From: Methylomarinum sp965277025
GTDB lineage: Bacteria > Pseudomonadota > Gammaproteobacteria > Methylococcales > Methylomonadaceae
Length of the DNA stretch: 64,000 nucleotides
NCBI GenBank assembly: GCA_965277025.1
Contig: OZ255706.1
Span: 3,348,001 to 3,412,000 of the forward strand
Direction of reading: 5' to 3'
The stretch's first letter is position 1. Each line of letters opens with the position of its first letter. The notes beneath the pieces were generated by a model. It was given only the letters and a program-made list of their open reading frames with translations. It made no database searches and was not told the DNA's origin. Shown piece after piece: positions 18,209-27,454 of this stretch. The position numbers were made by a program, and so were the translations under genes.

Positions 18209-19866
18209 CCCTAATCCCCAGATAGAAAGCTCTAAAAATGGAAAGAGCCCTGGTTGTATAATGGTTTGCGACGAAACAATCCATCACCCAATGGGTGCAC
18301 CTGATGCTTATGAACATCTTACCGTATAAACTGAGCAAAACAAACGATCAACTGACCTCGCGCGCCGGTTTACTCACCATCGCGCACTTGATGCAATCGC
18401 TGCAGCTGGGTGAACATATTGATCAGGTATTCCCACTGCCCAAAAGCAATCGGGGAATCAAGCCATCGGCTTATCTTGAAACTCTGATTCTGATGCAGCA
18501 TGAGGGCAGTTTTCACCTGGATGATGTGCGTCACCTCCATGACGAAAGCGCGTTGCTTTCGGTGTTGGGGATGAAACAAATGCCAAGGTCCAGTGCGCTG
18601 GGCGATTGGTTGCGATGCATGGGGCGCCAGTCAATCGCTTTCAGCGGCTGGAAAGCGGTGAACCGGCGCATTCTGGCAGCCGCTTTGCAGCGTAAAAAAA
18701 GCATTACGCTGGATATTGATGCCACCGAAATCATCGCCAATAAGCGTGGGGCGCAATGGACCTATAAGAAAAACCGCGGTTATATGCCAATGGTCGGCCA
18801 TATCGCTGAGACCGGTCAGGTTGTGGCGTGCGATTTCAGGGCGGGTAATGATTCGCCAGCGAAAGAAAACCTGGAATTCATCCAACATTGCCAAGACAGT
18901 TTGCCGAAAGGTGTTCATATTAAAAAACTACGCATCGATGCGGCAGGCTATCAACAAAAAATTATCGAATACGTCGACCAACAGCACATTCAATACGGCA
19001 TTCGGGCAAAAATGAGCCGGGCGGTTAAAGAACACATTGAACAGTTGAGCGAAACCAATTGGCGGCCCATGACTCACCGCAATGGCGAGGTTAGCCAAAG
19101 CCGGCAAACGTATCGCATGCTGCATTGTATCGGCGATTATGATCAGCCGTTTACCCTGGTCATTCAGCGAATCCCCCTGAAAGGTCAGGCCTCACTGGAC
19201 CTGGATGATGCGGATGGTCAGGAACAACTGGAAGACAGTCGCTACATATATCGCGCCATCGCCACCAATCGGGATGATCTGTCAGACAGCGACATCATCC
19301 ACTGGTACAACCAGCGCGGCGAAGACAGTGAAAACCGCATCAAGGAACTGAAACACGACTTTGGTGGCGACACGCTGCCTTGTACAGATTTTGACGCGAA
19401 TGCACTTTATTTTCATATCTGCGCACTCTCCTACAACCTGTTTGCGCTGATGCGGCAACTCTTGCCGGAAAAGTTGGCGCACCATCGCGCTATCACTCTG
19501 CGCTGGCGTCTTTATGGCATCGCCGCCAAAATCACCCGAACCGCGCGTCAACTGATCATCAAGGTCAAAGACTGCCATCGATGCCTGTTTGAGCAGGTAC
19601 TAACTGCACTTGGGTCGATAGAATCACCGCCGATATAGAACATAAACAATAATAAACAGCATTCACGCACGTCGTCCCCAGGACAGGTGCGCTTTTAATC
19701 CAGCGCATTCGCCGAAAATAGCGAATTCGGCTGCGATAACACGAGGATTTGACGAAAATTGAACGAATAATCGTTGCAAACATCCCGATTATCGCCCCGG
19801 CGCAGGCTGATATCAGCTTTTTTGTGGCTGAGAGCCGAGGTTGATGGGTCTATTTGGGGATTTGGG
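18209..19866 (+). mobile_element. IS1380-family element, copy 2
   Basis: 1658 bp, from CCCTAATCCCC at 18209 to GGGGATTTGGG ending at 19866, in the same orientation as copy 1. The right flank is GTTTA followed by the continuation of the FHA frame; the left flank (ttatc) is unrelated to either outer flank. Confidence 0.92.
18295..19638 (+). CDS. IS1380-family transposase, copy 2
   Basis: A 447-residue protein, intact, differing from copy 1 at about ten positions (for example SGWKAVNRR, PAKENLEF, QQHIQYG). All the motifs described for copy 1 are conserved. GTG at 18295 or the ATGs at 18304 and 18310 could start it. Confidence 0.92.
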   Translation: MHLMLMNILPYKLSKTNDQLTSRAGLLTIAHLMQSLQLGEHIDQVFPLPKSNRGIKPSAYLETLILMQHEGSFHLDDVRHLHDESALLSVLGMKQMPRSSALGDWLRCMGRQSIAFSGWKAVNRRILAAALQRKKSITLDIDATEIIANKRGAQWTYKKNRGYMPMVGHIAETGQVVACDFRAGNDSPAKENLEFIQHCQDSLPKGVHIKKLRIDAAGYQQKIIEYVDQQHIQYGIRAKMSRAVKEHIEQLSETNWRPMTHRNGEVSQSRQTYRMLHCIGDYDQPFTLVIQRIPLKGQASLDLDDADGQEQLEDSRYIYRAIATNRDDLSDSDIIHWYNQRGEDSENRIKELKHDFGGDTLPCTDFDANALYFHICALSYNLFALMRQLLPEKLAHHRAITLRWRLYGIAAKITRTARQLIIKVKDCHRCLFEQVLTALGSIESPPI

Positions 19867-20431
19867 GTTTACTTTAAAGACAAGGCGTTACGTTCTGATA
19901 TTTTTGACTCAGGCATTGTCCATATTGGTAGTGATGACACGAATGAAATTGTCGTAGACAGCTTAGGCATTGCGCCTATCCATGCTGTCGTCGTGATAAA
20001 AGAAAACGGCACTATCATAAAACAGCTAAGTGCTGAACATCCTTTAAGCGTTAACGGCGAACAAACGACAGAATATATTCTACAAAATAATGACCGTATT
20101 GACCTGGGCAAACACTCTATCATTTTTTAATACAGTTGAATCAGTCTCAATTGAGTTTAATCATAAACCTGACAAAGCTGAAAATGAATTAAACAAACAA
20201 TTGTCAGAAAACACTCAATTGCCTGAAGCCAGTTTACAAATCATCAGTGGTCCTCACATCGGCCGCATTCTGGTGCTGAAAAAAAACATGACACGGATCG
20301 GTAATCCTAAAGCAGGTATTGCCGTTATTTCCCGGCGTAAAGATGGTTTTTACATTTCTGCGCTGGAAAATCTCAATAAATTGGAAGTCAATAACACAGC
20401 CGTAGGTGACAATTCGGTCAAACTGGCTAAT

Positions 20432-21556
20432 TAGAAGTTACGCATTGACAACAGATCGAAATTTTGGGTTTAAATGATTCATATTTGGCATAAAGGTGTC
20501 GATAAACGAAGCCATAACATCGTTGAATAAATTCCGCTGTACGCTATAGCAATTATTAATCACGTCTGCAAAGCTCAATTTTTGTAATTGAACAAAGCCA
20601 CAAATTGCAGAAAAAATATGATTATTTATTGCTCTTTTATTGCGAACCTGGAACCGCTCAATATTACACACCTGCTTTATTGCCCGATGATATTGCTCAA
20701 TCTGCCAATGCCTATCATGTTGTTCGGTAAATGCTTTCTTGTCAAAAACAGCGGTTTTTTCTTCATCAGGTAGTGAACTTATGTAATGGCGAACTTGTTC
20801 TTTCAAGGTCGTCCGAAATAATTTCACATACCCAAAATTTTTGAGCCAAACCATTAAGCCGTCTTCCGGGATTTCTAATTGCCTGACTTGAACCCATGAA
20901 CCTTTTTCAACAGAGACTAATCGATTACCTTCCACTGCAAAGAATAATCCTGTCTGATGATTTCTTGTCAATTTAAGATTATCCACGCAACTGTACCAGC
21001 TATCTCCTGTTACAAAACCAGGTTCTAGTCCCCAAGCTAATACTTCGGTCAGCATGTCTTGAAAATAGTCATTTTTTGTCTTTCCTTCCGCCTTATCGAC
21101 CACCCGGAAATTCAGTGGTTGGTGTTTTCCTTGAATGTCTGTGTAGTACAACGTGACAAGATTGATTCCCTTGACTGCTCTATGATGTTTTCCCGACCAA
21201 AAATAACTGACATATGCCATATATTGGCTATAAGGTTTATCAAGAACACTATCGTCAACACTCAAGGTTCCGCCCTTTAAATTCAGGCCTGCGCTGGCTT
21301 CATTGTATAAATCTCGCCCAGTGTAATGCTCCCGATTTAGAAATCGATTTACGCTATCATGTGATATTGACATGACTTCTCCTAATCGTCGACAACTAGC
21401 TTGTTTCGGCTCACTTAATAAAAAACCAATATACATGGGTAATGTACAGCAGGCTGTTGAGGGGCGTGTTATTTCTCTTATCAAGGTTTGCCTTGCATTG
21501 ACTTTGGGATTTTTTAAACCCATAGTTTAACATTGCCTGTCAATGCGTAACTTCTA
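20432..21556 (-). mobile_element. IS701-like element, copy 1
   Basis: 1125 bp with the 19-bp inverted repeat TAGAAGTTACGCATTGACA at each end and a 5-bp target duplication, CTAAT (20427-20431 and 21557-21561). It interrupts the 3' end of the FHA gene; removing it with one CTAAT restores the frame. Confidence 0.93.
20438..21523 (-). CDS. IS701-like DDE transposase, copy 1
   Basis: 361 residues. The N-terminal part contains SHDSVNRFLNREHYTG. Catalytic Asp residues are probable in LSVDDSVLDKP and VTGDSWYS, and Glu in HWQIEQYHRAIKQ, a variant of the IS4-superfamily R-x3-E-x6-K signature. It closely matches the copies at 29344 and 55998, differing at one to a few residues. Intact. Confidence 0.92.
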   Translation of the reverse strand: MGLKNPKVNARQTLIREITRPSTACCTLPMYIGFLLSEPKQASCRRLGEVMSISHDSVNRFLNREHYTGRDLYNEASAGLNLKGGTLSVDDSVLDKPYSQYMAYVSYFWSGKHHRAVKGINLVTLYYTDIQGKHQPLNFRVVDKAEGKTKNDYFQDMLTEVLAWGLEPGFVTGDSWYSCVDNLKLTRNHQTGLFFAVEGNRLVSVEKGSWVQVRQLEIPEDGLMVWLKNFGYVKLFRTTLKEQVRHYISSLPDEEKTAVFDKKAFTEQHDRHWQIEQYHRAIKQVCNIERFQVRNKRAINNHIFSAICGFVQLQKLSFADVINNCYSVQRNLFNDVMASFIDTFMPNMNHLNPKFRSVVNA

Positions 21557-21626
21557 CTAATAATGACATTATCACCATCAATGATGTGTCGATGCAATTT
21601 TATAGTCAGAATGAAAATGTTTAAAC

Positions 21627-21995
21627 ATGGATAAAAATGAAGATAAACGTCATTTTCATCGCATTTTATATGCGGCTGATGCGACGCTCACTGGCTCTGA
21701 ACTCAATACCCCTTGCCGAGTCATCGATCTTTCGTTAAAGGGTTGTTTGTTACGCTTTGACTCAACCTGGACAGAAAATAGCGGAGATGTTCTTTATACC
21801 TTGAGACTTAAGCTTTCAGATAGCATCGAAATCAGCATGCAATTGAGTGTCAGTCATGTCATCGACAGCGAAGTCGGATTTAAATGCGAGCATATCGATA
21901 TCGACAGCATTTCACAATTGCGTCGTTTGCTGGAACTGAATCTGGGCGACAGCACCTTGCTGGAACGCGACCTTTTGGCACTTTCTGGTGTGTAA
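21627..21995 (+). CDS. PilZ-domain protein
   Basis: 122 residues, essentially one PilZ domain, which binds cyclic di-GMP. The Arg-rich switch appears as KRHFHR at residues 7-12 and the second motif as DLSLKGC near residue 33 (D/N-x-S-x-x-G). No output domain is fused, so it probably acts through protein contacts. The start lies 2 bp after the FHA stop codon, so the two genes were probably co-transcribed; with the FHA gene broken its expression may now depend on sequence in the upstream IS. It converges with radA. Confidence 0.88.
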   Translation: MDKNEDKRHFHRILYAADATLTGSELNTPCRVIDLSLKGCLLRFDSTWTENSGDVLYTLRLKLSDSIEISMQLSVSHVIDSEVGFKCEHIDIDSISQLRRLLELNLGDSTLLERDLLALSGV

Positions 21996-22019
21996 TAACT
22001 TTAGAAGGTCTGATATTTA

Positions 22020-23390
22020 CTACACACCATTCACAACATCCAAAACTTCCTGGATATTGCTGACCGGAAAAATTTCCAACCCTTTAATGGTTTGTTTTGG
22101 TGCATTGGCCGCAGGAATAACCGCACGTTTAAAACCATGCTTGGCCGCTTCATTCAAACGCGGCAAACCATTGGCAACAGGCCGGATCTCACCATTCAAT
22201 CCCACTTCTCCAAAAAAAATCATATCATAGGGAATAACCAGGTTTTTCAGGCTGGAAACCACTCCCACAGTGATCGCCAGATCCGAACTGGTTTCTGACG
22301 CCTTGATGCCACCGACGACATTGGTGTAGATTTCATCATTGCTGGTAAAAACCCCGCCATGCCGGGACAGCACCGCCAGCAACATGGCCAGTCTGTTTTG
22401 ATCCATGCCAACCGCCAACCGGCGTGGATTACCATACTGGCTTTCTGTCACCAGTGCCTGAATTTCGACCAGTAAAGGCCGGGTACCCTCCCATAAAACA
22501 GTCACCACGCTACCCGGTGATGGTTTGTCTGCCCTGCTCAAAAACATGGCGGAAGGGTTTTTGACTTCTTTCAGTCCATGACTCTCCATCGAGAAAAAAC
22601 CCAACTCACCCACACTGCCAAAGCGATTTTTATCAGATCGCAGAACCCTGAAGCGTGAATCATTGGTTGATGACAACACCACTTGTGTATCGACAATATG
22701 GCTCAATGTCATAGGACCTGCCAGTGATTGATCCTTGGTGACATGACCGACCATAAAGACACTGACCTGGTGGCGCTTGGCGAACTGGGTCAAAAGACTG
22801 GCCGATTCACGTACTTGAGAGACCGAGCCGGGTGCCGATTCACAATCATCTGAATACATCACCTGGATGGAATCGATAATCACCACTTCAGGTTTTTCCT
22901 GTTCCATTACCTGGCATATCTGTTGCACCGAAGTTTCCGCCAACATTTTGATATGATCAGTTTTTAACCTTAAGCGATGCGCTCTTTCGGCTATTTGCTG
23001 TAATGACTCTTCACCTGATACATACAGTACCGGAATATCATTCAAGACGATATTGGCGATAGCCTGTAATAAAATGGTACTTTTACCGGCACCCGGTGCG
23101 CCGCCAATCAAAACGACGCTGCCACGAACGATGCCTCCCCCCAACACACGGTCAAATTCACTCAACCCGGTCGAAATTCGTTGCGCCTTTTCCAGATCCA
23201 CTTCTGATAACAACTTTACCGAACTGTTGGTTCCGGCATACCCCGCTGACTGTCTTGTTGGAAGACTCTTGCCCAGGCGGACTTCCTTGATCGTATTCCA
23301 TTCCCCGCAGGCAGTGCACTGTCCTGCCCAGCGAGGAAAATCCGCACCACAGTCACTACAGACAAAGGCAGTTTTTTGTTTTTTGGCCAT
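22020..23390 (-). CDS. radA: DNA repair protein RadA
   Basis: 456 residues. RadA is a RecA-like branch-migration helicase active in recombinational repair. It has an N-terminal C4 zinc finger (CSDCGADFPRWAGQCTAC), the Walker A motif GGAPGAGKST near residue 95, Walker B VVIIDSIQV, the RadA-specific KNRFG motif, and a C-terminal Lon-protease-like domain beginning about residue 290. The start codon overlaps the alr stop by one base, indicating translational coupling in the dnaB-alr-radA cluster. Intact. Confidence 0.97.
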   Translation of the reverse strand: MAKKQKTAFVCSDCGADFPRWAGQCTACGEWNTIKEVRLGKSLPTRQSAGYAGTNSSVKLLSEVDLEKAQRISTGLSEFDRVLGGGIVRGSVVLIGGAPGAGKSTILLQAIANIVLNDIPVLYVSGEESLQQIAERAHRLRLKTDHIKMLAETSVQQICQVMEQEKPEVVIIDSIQVMYSDDCESAPGSVSQVRESASLLTQFAKRHQVSVFMVGHVTKDQSLAGPMTLSHIVDTQVVLSSTNDSRFRVLRSDKNRFGSVGELGFFSMESHGLKEVKNPSAMFLSRADKPSPGSVVTVLWEGTRPLLVEIQALVTESQYGNPRRLAVGMDQNRLAMLLAVLSRHGGVFTSNDEIYTNVVGGIKASETSSDLAITVGVVSSLKNLVIPYDMIFFGEVGLNGEIRPVANGLPRLNEAAKHGFKRAVIPAANAPKQTIKGLEIFPVSNIQEVLDVVNGV

Positions 23391-24469
23391 TATTGTTCAA
23401 CTATGTCGACACGTGCAGTAATCCCGCACAGTAATGTATAGGGTATCGTGTCTGCGCATTGGGCGATAGTTTCAACCGGCAGCCCTTTCCCCCATAAAGT
23501 GACCTGACTGCCTACATCAGCATCAGGTAAAGAACTTAGATCAACTGCCAGCATATCCATCGATACCCGGCCAATCAAGCTGACTTTATGGCCATTCACT
23601 AAAACCGGTGTACCATTGGCGACATAACGGGGATAACCATCGCCATAGCCAATCGAGACAATACCCACGCGGGTTGCATATTGGCAACGCCATGAACCGC
23701 CATAACCGACCGTTTCACCTGCTGCTACGGTTTTGACCGCAATCAATCGCGATTTCAGCGTCATCACTGGCTTCAAACCCAGTTCCGCCGCATTTTTATT
23801 CTGAAAAGGGGAAACACCATATAACATCAACCCTGGCCGTACCCAGTCTGTAATCGCCTCCTCACAGGACAGAATGGCGGCGGAATTGGCGATACTGCGC
23901 AATCCGGGTAAATCATGCGTTAAGCTCTGAAAACGATGTAACTGTTGGATGGTTTGTGGATGATCAGCTTCATCGGCGCTGGCCAGATGCGTCATCAAAC
24001 CAATGGGCTGATGAATATTGTGAAGATTGTGTAACGCCTGATAAGCTACTTGCCATTCTGACGGCAAAAAGCCCAGACGACTCATGCCGCTATCCATTTT
24101 CAACCAGACCGAAATTTTGGCCGGTAGCGACACCTCGGATAAAAGCATTATCTGCTCGGCCCTGTGAACCACTGCGCCTAATTGATGACGGCTATAAAGT
24201 AGAAGCTCATCTTGATTGACAAATCCTTGCAAAACGACAATGGGCAGTGTGCAGCCATGCTGCCTCAATTCTAACGCTTCACTTGTCCGGGCGACCGCCA
24301 GACTGTCAACCTGCCCTTCCAGCAGGCGTGCGATACTGGCCATCCCATGCCCATAAGCATTCGCCTTGATCACCGCCATCACTTTTGATTGTGGAGCGTA
24401 ACGTTTGACGATAGCAAGATTATTAAGCAGCGCCTGTTTATCGATCAAAACAAAGGCTGCTTTACTCAT
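23390..24469 (-). CDS. alr: alanine racemase
   Basis: A PLP enzyme interconverting L- and D-alanine for peptidoglycan. I place the start at 24469 (MSKAAFVLID), giving 359 residues, the normal size; upstream in-frame starts lie inside dnaB, and AGGA precedes this ATG. The PLP lysine is in VIKANAYGHG near residue 36, the catalytic Tyr on the opposite face in SIGYGDGYPR or nearby, and GRVSMDMLAVD is conserved. It overlaps the end of dnaB by 8 nt and touches radA. Confidence 0.95.
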   Translation of the reverse strand: MSKAAFVLIDKQALLNNLAIVKRYAPQSKVMAVIKANAYGHGMASIARLLEGQVDSLAVARTSEALELRQHGCTLPIVVLQGFVNQDELLLYSRHQLGAVVHRAEQIMLLSEVSLPAKISVWLKMDSGMSRLGFLPSEWQVAYQALHNLHNIHQPIGLMTHLASADEADHPQTIQQLHRFQSLTHDLPGLRSIANSAAILSCEEAITDWVRPGLMLYGVSPFQNKNAAELGLKPVMTLKSRLIAVKTVAAGETVGYGGSWRCQYATRVGIVSIGYGDGYPRYVANGTPVLVNGHKVSLIGRVSMDMLAVDLSSLPDADVGSQVTLWGKGLPVETIAQCADTIPYTLLCGITARVDIVEQ

Positions 24470-25859
24470 AATCATCCTGCCCATAGGCATCGCCGGCAAA
24501 ATTCTCGAAGCGGGTATATTGCCCCAGAAAGGTCAATCGCACCGTTCCCAGCGGGCCATTACGCTGTTTCCCGATAATAATTTCGGCAATGCCTTTGTCC
24601 GGACTGTCTTCGTTATACACCTCATCGCGGTAAACAAAGACAATCAGGTCCGCATCCTGCTCTATCGCACCAGACTCTCTCAAATCCGACATGACCGGCC
24701 GTTTGTTAGGGCGTTGTTCCAGGTTCCGGTTTAATTGTGATAAAGCAATGACTGGCACATTCAATTCTTTGGCCAGCGCTTTCAAACCGCGTGAAATATC
24801 AGAGATTTGTTGCACCCGATTATCGCCACTGCTGGGTGACTGCATCAACTGCAGATAGTCCAAGACAATCAAACCTAATTGCCCATGTTCCCGCATCAGA
24901 CGTCTTGCCCTGGAACGCACTTCGGTGGGCGTCAAGGCAGGTGTGTCATCGATAAATAATTTGGTTTCCGCCAACATATTAATCGCCGAGGTCAATCGTG
25001 GCCATTCATCATCTTCCAGCTTTCCGGTACGGACTTTATGTTGATCGATTCTTCCCAGTGAGGACATCATCCTCATGGCCAGTGCCTCACCCGGCATCTC
25101 CATACTGAATACCGCCACCGGCTTGTCTTCCTGAATGGCGACATTTTCGGCAATATTCATCGCAATGGTGGTCTTCCCCATTGAAGGACGCCCGGCGACA
25201 ATAATCAAATCGGCAGGCTGCAAACCGGAAGTCATTTCATCAAAGTCGGTAAACCCCGTGCTGGCACCGGTAATCGAACCTTCCATTTCGAACAAGGTTT
25301 CAATTTTATCTACCGCATCGGCCAACAAGCTCTTAATTGGCGCAAAGCCACCCTGACCACGCTGTCGTTGCTCGGCAATTTTGAACACCGAACGTTCGGC
25401 ATTTTCCAAAATTTCAGCCGTTTCCCGGCCTTCCGGGTTAAAGGCCGAATCAGAAATTTCGGTACCGACATGTATCAACTGCCGAAGAACAGAACGATCC
25501 CTGACAATATTGGCGTAAGCGACAATATTGGCTGCACTGGGCGTATCTTTGGCGAGTGTACCCAAGTAGGAAAGCCCGCCGACTTGATCCAGTTCGCCCT
25601 TTTTTTCCAGTACCTCAGATAACGTTACGACATCAAATGGATCCTGTTTTTCCGCCAGTTCTGCAATCGCGCGGAAAATAAGTTGATGATCTTTACGATA
25701 AAAATCTTCCTCGGAGACTTTATCGGCTACCTGATCCCAGGTCTGATTATCCAGCAACAAACCACCTAGCACCGATTGCTCCGCCTGAATCGAATGCGGC
25801 GGCACTTTCAATGATGCCAGCGCGTAATCTTCTTCATCAAAAGAATAATTTTCTTCCAT
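24462..25859 (-). CDS. dnaB: replicative DNA helicase DnaB
   Basis: 465 residues. This is the hexameric helicase that unwinds DNA at the replication fork. The N-terminal domain (HSIQAEQSVLGGLLLDNQTWD) precedes the RecA-like domain with Walker A GRPSMGKTT near residue 222, Walker B LIVLDYLQL, and the DnaB signature SDLRESGAIEQDAD. No intein is present. It starts the dnaB-alr-radA cluster, with AAGGTG upstream of ATG 25859. Intact. Confidence 0.97.
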   Translation of the reverse strand: MEENYSFDEEDYALASLKVPPHSIQAEQSVLGGLLLDNQTWDQVADKVSEEDFYRKDHQLIFRAIAELAEKQDPFDVVTLSEVLEKKGELDQVGGLSYLGTLAKDTPSAANIVAYANIVRDRSVLRQLIHVGTEISDSAFNPEGRETAEILENAERSVFKIAEQRQRGQGGFAPIKSLLADAVDKIETLFEMEGSITGASTGFTDFDEMTSGLQPADLIIVAGRPSMGKTTIAMNIAENVAIQEDKPVAVFSMEMPGEALAMRMMSSLGRIDQHKVRTGKLEDDEWPRLTSAINMLAETKLFIDDTPALTPTEVRSRARRLMREHGQLGLIVLDYLQLMQSPSSGDNRVQQISDISRGLKALAKELNVPVIALSQLNRNLEQRPNKRPVMSDLRESGAIEQDADLIVFVYRDEVYNEDSPDKGIAEIIIGKQRNGPLGTVRLTFLGQYTRFENFAGDAYGQDDYE

Positions 25860-26060
25860 AACACCTTATATTTAATGGTATTTTGCTGATAATGACTCAG
25901 CTAATCGCTGAATAGTTACATTTCTGATGGCTTTACTTGCCCCAAAATACCCATTGATAAATGGCAATATTATACGACGGCTAGAAAAATTTAACCGGAC
26001 TCTGTTGAATGAACAAGAAACGGTAAAACGAGCTGAAGTGGTTTTCTAAAAAGAAAGTAA

Positions 26061-26280
26061 AAGTAGTAAGCAATTTTTTGCTGGTTCCCAAGCTCTCGCT
26101 TGGGAACCTTTAATCCAGAAGCTCCGCTTCAACAAAGCAGGAGCTACTTCCACAAGGAACAAGAGCTTGGATTTTAAGCAAAAAATTCTTTGTTTTTGGC
26201 GCTTTAAAAACGCAGAGCATGAGGTTTTGACGAGCCCACGCAGGAGCATGATCGCGATGAAAAAGATGTGTAGATAGTTA
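26061..26280 (-). repeat. dispersed non-coding repeat, copy B
   Basis: Contains GCTGGTTCCCAAGC with its inverted partner GCTTGGGAACC, CCAGAAGCTCCGCTTCAACA, GCAGGAGCATGATCGCGATG and AAAAAGATGTGTAGATAG. These blocks appear in inverted order in copy A (16386-17790). Short direct repeats, AGTAGTAAGC, lie at 26062-26071 and 26290-26299 and could mark its borders. Confidence 0.6.
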
Positions 26281-26321
26281 TGCTATAAAGTAGTAAGCGA
26301 TTTTTCCATCCTTGTACCGCG

Positions 26322-26348
26322 GGAAGCTCTGAATCAATCAGAGCTTCC
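26322..26348. terminator. 11-bp hairpin downstream of mscL
   Basis: GGAAGCTCTGA and TCAGAGCTTCC form a perfect stem with a 5-nt loop, 64 bp past the mscL stop. It is followed on the plus side by TTATTTGATTTT. The T-rich side faces away from mscL, so its terminator role for that gene is uncertain. Confidence 0.45.
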
Positions 26349-26411
26349 TTATTTGATTTTGTAACTAATCCGAATCATCGAAAAACTATTCGATTGTTTT
26401 ACGATGAAGCC

Positions 26412-26820
26412 TTATTTTTCCTTCAATAAATCTCTGATTTCAGTCAATAAAACTTCTTCTTTACTGGGTTCCGGCGCTTTTTTAGGTGCCTCTTCTTCCT
26501 TCTTCTTCAATTTGTTCATGATTTTTACCATGACAAAAATTGCTAAGGCAACGATCATGAAATCCACCACCGTTTGAATAAAAATTCCATACTTTATTGC
26601 AACCTCAGGAACTCCTTCACTGGCATTCTGAATAATATATTTTAAATCACTAAAATCGACCCCACCCATTAATACACCTAATGGTGGCATGATCACATCT
26701 TTGACAAACGAAGCGACAATTTTTCCGAATGCAGCACCGATAATGATACCCACTATACACTGCCATATCGACAACATTGCCTTTCATGGCAAATTCCTTA
26801 AACTCGGTCATGAAACTCAT
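26412..26820 (-). pseudogene. mscL: large-conductance mechanosensitive channel MscL, 7-nt insertion
   Basis: MscL releases solutes under hypo-osmotic shock. The true start is ATG 26820, reading MSFMTEFKEFAMKGNVVDMAV. The frame then breaks where 7 extra bases (GTGTATA on the minus strand, about 26749-26757) precede GTGGGTATCATT. Beyond it the family sequence resumes with GIIIGAAFGKIVASFVKDVI, the second transmembrane helix and a charged C-terminal helix ending LTEIRDLLKEK. The inserted bases resemble an imperfect repeat of AGTGGGTAT, suggesting slippage. The shorter open frame starting inside TM1 would lack the N-terminal helix and is unlikely to form a channel. Confidence 0.85.
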
Positions 26821-27454
26821 TTTTTTCCCCTAACATAGACGTATTAAAATTATTTTTGTTTCCGTACTCTCCAAATGAGCCGAAAACTGGAATATACTGC
26901 ATAATTTTACCTGAATTTAAAATGAACCACTCTAACTCATAAGTTAGTCTGCCCTATCAATTTAAGTTTCTATTGACTAGATTAAAAATTTCTATCGACC
27001 CGATTCAACAACCACAGCGATATGATAATGCCGGCAAAATGCGCAATAACAATAGAAAAATTGGACACCAGAACAAACACATCTAACGCCCGGACAATTT
27101 TTGTGGGGTCGGTAATAGCGATGCCAGGTGGCTGGGAGATAGTTTTTGAGACCAATAATTCGATGCTTCTGGTTACACCCATGATAGCAATGGCAATACC
27201 TATATAGCCACTGAATAAACCAACGCGCAGCATATTCATGATACGTTTTTTCTGAGCATGCAAGATTACATCCTGCTGCTGTTTTATTTTATTGGCATAA
27301 CGCGTATTGAAATAGAAAAAGATGATCGTAACAAATAATGAAACTATGCCACACTTGGCCCAGAAGATGCTGTATTCATTTCCACTAAGTATAGTGGACC
27401 CCGTAATCCGGACAATAGTTTAAACTATGACTATTGAAAAAAGAGGTACAAAAA

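Larger units (their letters stand above)
10986..19866 (+). mobile_element. IS1380-bounded composite unit carrying tadA-guaA-guaB and tRNA-Ser
   Basis: An 8881-bp segment bounded by two same-orientation IS1380 copies. The outer flanks carry a 5-bp direct repeat, GTTTA (10981-10985 and 19867-19871), and the FHA reading frame is restored exactly across it. The inner flanks of the two IS copies (tatat at 12644 and ttatc before 18209) are not a duplication pair. This is the pattern of a composite transposon inserted as one unit, rather than a circle recombined into a resident IS, which would leave matching inner flanks. Its cargo is core chromosomal genes, not accessory ones. Misassembly through the 1.66-kb repeat is the main alternative. 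Confidence 0.65.
10966..21624 (+). pseudogene. FHA-domain protein gene, split twice by IS and frameshifted
   Basis: Reassembled from three fragments. Codons 1-6 plus two bases (MAKFTV) lie at 10966-10985. After the IS1380-bounded unit and its duplicated GTTTA, the frame continues at 19867 as VYFKDKALRSDIFDSG. The IS701-like element interrupts it at 20432-21556, and the last piece (21557-21624) reads NNDIITINDVSMQFYSQNENV to a stop, directly before the PilZ gene. A run of six T near 20127 shifts the frame; five would join IDLGKHSII to FNTVESVSIE. Two FHA-like halves are visible, the second with SGPHIGRILVLKKNMTRIG. FHA domains bind phosphothreonine peptides. The ancestral protein would be about 230 residues and is now inactive. 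Confidence 0.85.
25860..26411. other. 550-bp spacer upstream of dnaB with a dispersed repeat
   Basis: Holds the dnaB leader (25860 to about 26000), the dispersed repeat copy B (26061-26280) and a strong hairpin before mscL. No coding frame looks real. Confidence 0.5.

Noticed and set aside
10986..19866. Integration of a circle by recombination with a resident IS1380
   Set aside because: This predicts matching inner flanks of the two copies (12644 and 18204); they are tatat and ttatc, not a duplication. Not fully excluded, but less fitting than a composite unit.
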